A DNA stretch of 7,560 nucleotides, from NCBI GenBank assembly GCA_903874575.1, contig CAIQSZ010000204.1:1-7560 (forward strand), written 5' to 3'. This stretch comes from an uncultured Elusimicrobia bacterium (GTDB taxonomy: Bacteria > Elusimicrobiota > Elusimicrobia > UBA1565 > UBA9628). Positions 5,820 through 7,560 of the stretch are shown in pieces (the stretch's first letter is position 1; every line of letters begins with the position of its first letter). Both the position numbers and the translations under genes were made by a program. Under the pieces are notes generated by a model. That model ran no database searches and was not told the DNA's origin. It saw only the letters and a program-made list of their open reading frames with translations.

Positions 5820-7081
5820 CAACGGGCGCACGCGGCCTCGACGTCGGCGATCTCCTTGGGCACGTCGGTCAGATTGAGCGGCGGGCCGTCCGCCGCGATG
5901 ACGACGTCATCTTCGATCCGGACGCCGCCAAAGTCAAGGAAAGCCTCCGCCTTCGAAAAGTCCACGGAGGATTTATGGCGACGACGCAACTGCGGATCCT
6001 TGAGCAACGCTTCGATGAAATATATCCCCGGTTCCATGGTGATCACGAAACCCGGCTCCAGTCTCGCCACGAAACGCACCGGGACTTTCGTGGGATTCTT
6101 CATTTTGCGGCGCTTACCGCCGGCGGTATCGTGCACGTCGAGGCCGAGCATGTGCGTCAGGCCGTGCGGGTAGAAGAGGCGGACCGCGCCGCTCTCCACT
6201 AAACCGTCGATCTCGCCGCGCAGCAGGCCGAGAGACTTCAAGCCTTCGGCGATGACGCGCATCGAGTGGACGTGAAGATCCGCCGACACGACGCCGCGAC
6301 GCGCTCGCTCGATGCAGGATTTCTGCGTTTCAAGCACGATCGAATAGATATCCTTCTGCCTGCGCGTGAAGCGCCCGTTGACCGGAAAGGTGCGGGTGAT
6401 GTCGGCGGCGTAGCCGCGGTATTCGGCGCCCGCGTCTATGAGGAGGAGGTCTCCGCTCCTCAACGCCGCGTCGTTGCGGTGGTAGTGCAGGACCGCGCCG
6501 TTGGCGCCGGCGGCGACGATGGTCGGGTAGGCCAAGTGTTTGAGGCCGGCGTTCAGGCAAGCCGCTTCAAAGACGGCCTGGACCTGGTATTCCTTCATGC
6601 CCGCTCTCGTCGCGGCCATGACCGCGCGATGCGCGGCGCCGCTGATACGGTTGGCCTGACGCATAAGATCCAGTTCGGGGCGCGTCTTGCACGCGCGCAG
6701 GTCGTCCAGCGCGTCGCGCAACTTGGCCTTGGCTACGAGCTTGCGGCGGCCGACGACCTTCTGGAGTTCGTCGGCGTACATCACCTTGCCCACGCCGAAC
6801 GACCTGCGCGCTTCGGCGGGCCCGGGCACGTGTCCTTGCCAAACGCGGTGATGGCTGTCGATACGCGGGACGAACAAGATTTCTTTGCCGGTCCTGGGGT
6901 CCAGCACCAGGTGGCAACCGGGCTCTTCGATGCCCGTCAAATAAAGGAAATCGGAATTCTGGCGAAAGACGTAATCGACGTCGGAATTGCGGGGCAACGG
7001 TTTGCCCCCTTCCAGGTGGATCAGGGCGTTTGCGGTCAGTTTTCGGGCTAGGGCCGCTCGCAATCGTCGGTAGTGACGCAT
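5816..7081 (-). CDS. pepP: Xaa-Pro aminopeptidase (aminopeptidase P, M24B)
   Basis: A 421-residue cytoplasmic metallopeptidase that removes an N-terminal residue preceding proline. The N-terminal AMP_N/creatinase-like domain is recognisable by DYVFRQNSDFLYLTGIEEPG (about 36-55). The pita-bread catalytic domain carries all five expected dinuclear-metal ligands: D216 (LLLIDAG), D227 (YAADITRTFP), H310 (HGLTHMLGLDVHD), E350 (ITMEPGIYF) and E390 (GGVRIEDD). HYH at 199-201 fits the substrate-site histidine region. The length is close to that of E. coli PepP (441). The start MRHYRR is chosen because a -10 element TACAAT ends seven bases upstream; no Shine-Dalgarno sequence is present. The Arg-rich N-terminus is not a signal peptide, as no hydrophobic core follows. 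The gene is intact, convergent with the zinc-ribbon gene and divergent from typA. Related M24 prolidases are possible, but the AMP_N domain favours aminopeptidase P. Confidence 0.95.
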   Translation of the reverse strand: MRHYRRLRAALARKLTANALIHLEGGKPLPRNSDVDYVFRQNSDFLYLTGIEEPGCHLVLDPRTGKEILFVPRIDSHHRVWQGHVPGPAEARRSFGVGKVMYADELQKVVGRRKLVAKAKLRDALDDLRACKTRPELDLMRQANRISGAAHRAVMAATRAGMKEYQVQAVFEAACLNAGLKHLAYPTIVAAGANGAVLHYHRNDAALRSGDLLLIDAGAEYRGYAADITRTFPVNGRFTRRQKDIYSIVLETQKSCIERARRGVVSADLHVHSMRVIAEGLKSLGLLRGEIDGLVESGAVRLFYPHGLTHMLGLDVHDTAGGKRRKMKNPTKVPVRFVARLEPGFVITMEPGIYFIEALLKDPQLRRRHKSSVDFSKAEAFLDFGGVRIEDDVVIAADGPPLNLTDVPKEIADVEAACARC

Positions 7082-7088
7082 ACCCGCG

Positions 7089-7097
7089 ATTGTATCA
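7089..7097 (-). promoter_or_regulatory. Extended -10 promoter of pepP
   Basis: On the minus strand TGATACAAT is an extended -10 (TGn plus TACAAT, five of six). TACAAT ends seven bases before the pepP ATG at 7081. There is no recognisable -35 at 16-18 bases, which is compatible with an extended -10. Transcription would start at or next to the ATG, giving a leaderless mRNA. Confidence 0.55.
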
Positions 7098-7116
7098 TGG
7101 AGGGGCGTCGAGTCGC

Positions 7117-7146
7117 TTGCGCCGACGAAGCGGCTCGTGCTAAAAT
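7117..7146 (+). promoter_or_regulatory. Promoter of typA
   Basis: TTGCGC (7117-7122), an 18-base spacer and TAAAAT (7141-7146, five of six) fit a sigma-70 type promoter. Transcription would begin near 7153 and produce a leader of about 155 bases before typA. It is divergent from the pepP promoter, and the two -10 elements are under 50 bases apart. Confidence 0.5.
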
Positions 7147-7156
7147 GTCCTCAGAA

Positions 7157-7262
7157 GCCGCCGCGCCTCGTCCTTGCGGCATTGCGAGGCGGCTATCGTC
7201 GGTTTAGACTGGACGCAGGACTCGGCGAGGCGCGCGCCCCGGGCGCGCGCCTCGCGTGTTTT
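7157..7262 (+). promoter_or_regulatory. Structured typA leader, possible attenuator or small RNA
   Basis: The leader contains four alternating complementary 7-mers: CGCCTCG (7164-7170), CGAGGCG (7185-7191), CGAGGCG (7226-7232) and CGCCTCG (7248-7254). Segment 1 can pair with 2 while 3 pairs with 4, or 1 with 3 and 2 with 4. Such exclusive pairing is the layout of an attenuator, with 3:4 being the terminator-like hairpin. No known riboswitch class or T-box is recognisable, and no ligand can be named. An alternative is a free-standing small RNA of about 110 bases ending at the hairpin. GC-richness makes chance complementarity more likely here than elsewhere. Confidence 0.4.
7225..7262 (+). terminator. 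Strong GC hairpin in the typA leader
   Basis: GCGAGGCGCGCGCCC (7225-7239) is perfectly complementary to GGGCGCGCGCCTCGC (7241-7255) around one C, so 13-14 pairs can form with a small loop. GTGTTTT follows (7256-7262), a short imperfect U-run. The stem is much stronger than random sequence allows. The U-run is modest, so intrinsic termination may be partial, as expected for an attenuator between promoter and gene. Confidence 0.55.
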
Positions 7263-7296
7263 CGGACTCCGCACGTACTTTCAAGCGCTCGATCAA

Positions 7297-7302
7297 AGGA
7301 AG
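7297..7302 (+). promoter_or_regulatory. Ribosome binding site of typA
   Basis: AGGAAG, inside AAAGGAAG, lies seven bases before the ATG at 7310. It is the only clear Shine-Dalgarno site in front of any gene start in the window, which contrasts with the apparently leaderless neighbours. Confidence 0.75.
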
Positions 7303-7309
7303 ACCAGAC

Positions 7310-7560
7310 ATGAGTTCACCTCGCCGCCAGGACGTTCGCAACATCGCCATTATCGCCCACGTCGACCACGGCAAGACCACTCTCGTCGACGCGCTCCTGA
7401 AGTCCACCGGCGCTTTCAACGTGAAAGCCGACGAGGCTCAAGAGCAGGTGCTGGACTCCAACGATCTCGAGCGCGAGCGCGGCATCACCATTCTGGCCAA
7501 GAACACCTCGGTGCGCTACGGTTCCACGACCATAAACATCGTCGACACCCCCGGGCACGC
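7310..7560 (+). CDS. typA: TypA/BipA translational GTPase, N-terminal part
   Basis: The first 83 residues are present and the gene runs off the right edge. After MSSPRRQD the sequence enters a translational GTPase domain: RNIAIIAHVDHGKTTL contains the P-loop G1 (AHVDHGKT, 16-23), SNDLERERGITILAKN carries switch I with the G2 threonine (T60), and NIVDTPGH gives G3 (79-83). The wording DSNDLERERGITILAKNT is characteristic of TypA/BipA rather than EF-G or LepA. BipA binds the ribosome and acts in 50S assembly and translation under cold or other stress. The start is set by the Shine-Dalgarno AGGAAG seven bases upstream. A long structured leader precedes it, so expression may be controlled after initiation of transcription. 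Confidence 0.95.
   Translation, partial: MSSPRRQDVRNIAIIAHVDHGKTTLVDALLKSTGAFNVKADEAQEQVLDSNDLERERGITILAKNTSVRYGSTTINIVDTPGH

Noticed and set aside
6266..7051. 261-codon plus-strand ORF
   Set aside because: It lies entirely opposite pepP, whose five metal ligands and full-length family match are clear.
7145..7207. 20-codon ORF (MSSEAAAPRPCGIARRLSSV) in the typA leader, as an attenuation leader peptide
   Set aside because: Its ATG overlaps the predicted -10 hexamer TAAAAT, so the transcript would start after it. It has no ribosome site and no run of one regulatory amino acid. It would need an upstream promoter that I do not see.

Overview
The window is GC-rich bacterial DNA carrying six protein-coding genes, two of them cut by the window edges. 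Nothing in it fixes the taxon. A BipA/TypA GTPase, an aminopeptidase P, a signal-peptide protein rich in Gly and Pro, and a membrane-anchored zinc-ribbon protein suit a high-GC free-living bacterium, probably with a Gram-negative style envelope. Elusimicrobiota or myxobacteria-like lineages are only a guess. I see no insertion sequence, tRNA, rRNA, CRISPR array or phage gene.

Layout. Positions 1-2195 (minus strand) hold a very long, uninterrupted coiled-coil protein that runs off the left edge. It is easily missed because its antisense strand carries a spurious 761-codon ORF. A short divergent promoter region (2196-2283) separates it from a plus-strand gene (2284-3186) for a soluble protein of unknown function with a CxxC motif and a ParB/sulfiredoxin-like DGHHK motif. 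Next come two plus-strand envelope genes. The first (3280-4689) encodes an exported protein with a Tat-like signal peptide, long polyglycine tracts and a C-terminal membrane segment with an RRRRK tail. The second (4745-5806) encodes a protein with an N-terminal zinc ribbon, one membrane segment, an Ala/Pro linker and a carboxypeptidase-regulatory-like beta-sandwich. It converges, nine bases apart, on pepP (5816-7081, minus). A 228-base divergent region follows, with the pepP promoter, a typA promoter and a structured typA leader. The 5' end of typA (7310 to the edge) closes the window.

Expression signals are the most striking feature. Three genes (the coiled-coil gene, the DGHHK gene and pepP) have a TANNNT -10 hexamer ending exactly seven bases before the chosen ATG and no Shine-Dalgarno sequence. 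A fourth (the Gly-rich protein) has one nine bases before its ATG. This predicts leaderless mRNAs. typA is the opposite: it has a clear AAGGAAG-type ribosome site and a leader of about 155 bases containing four mutually complementary 7-mers and a strong hairpin, which looks like an attenuator.

I do not see a defined multigene system. The best candidates for new biology are the leaderless-promoter pattern, the typA leader, and the adjacent pair of envelope proteins.
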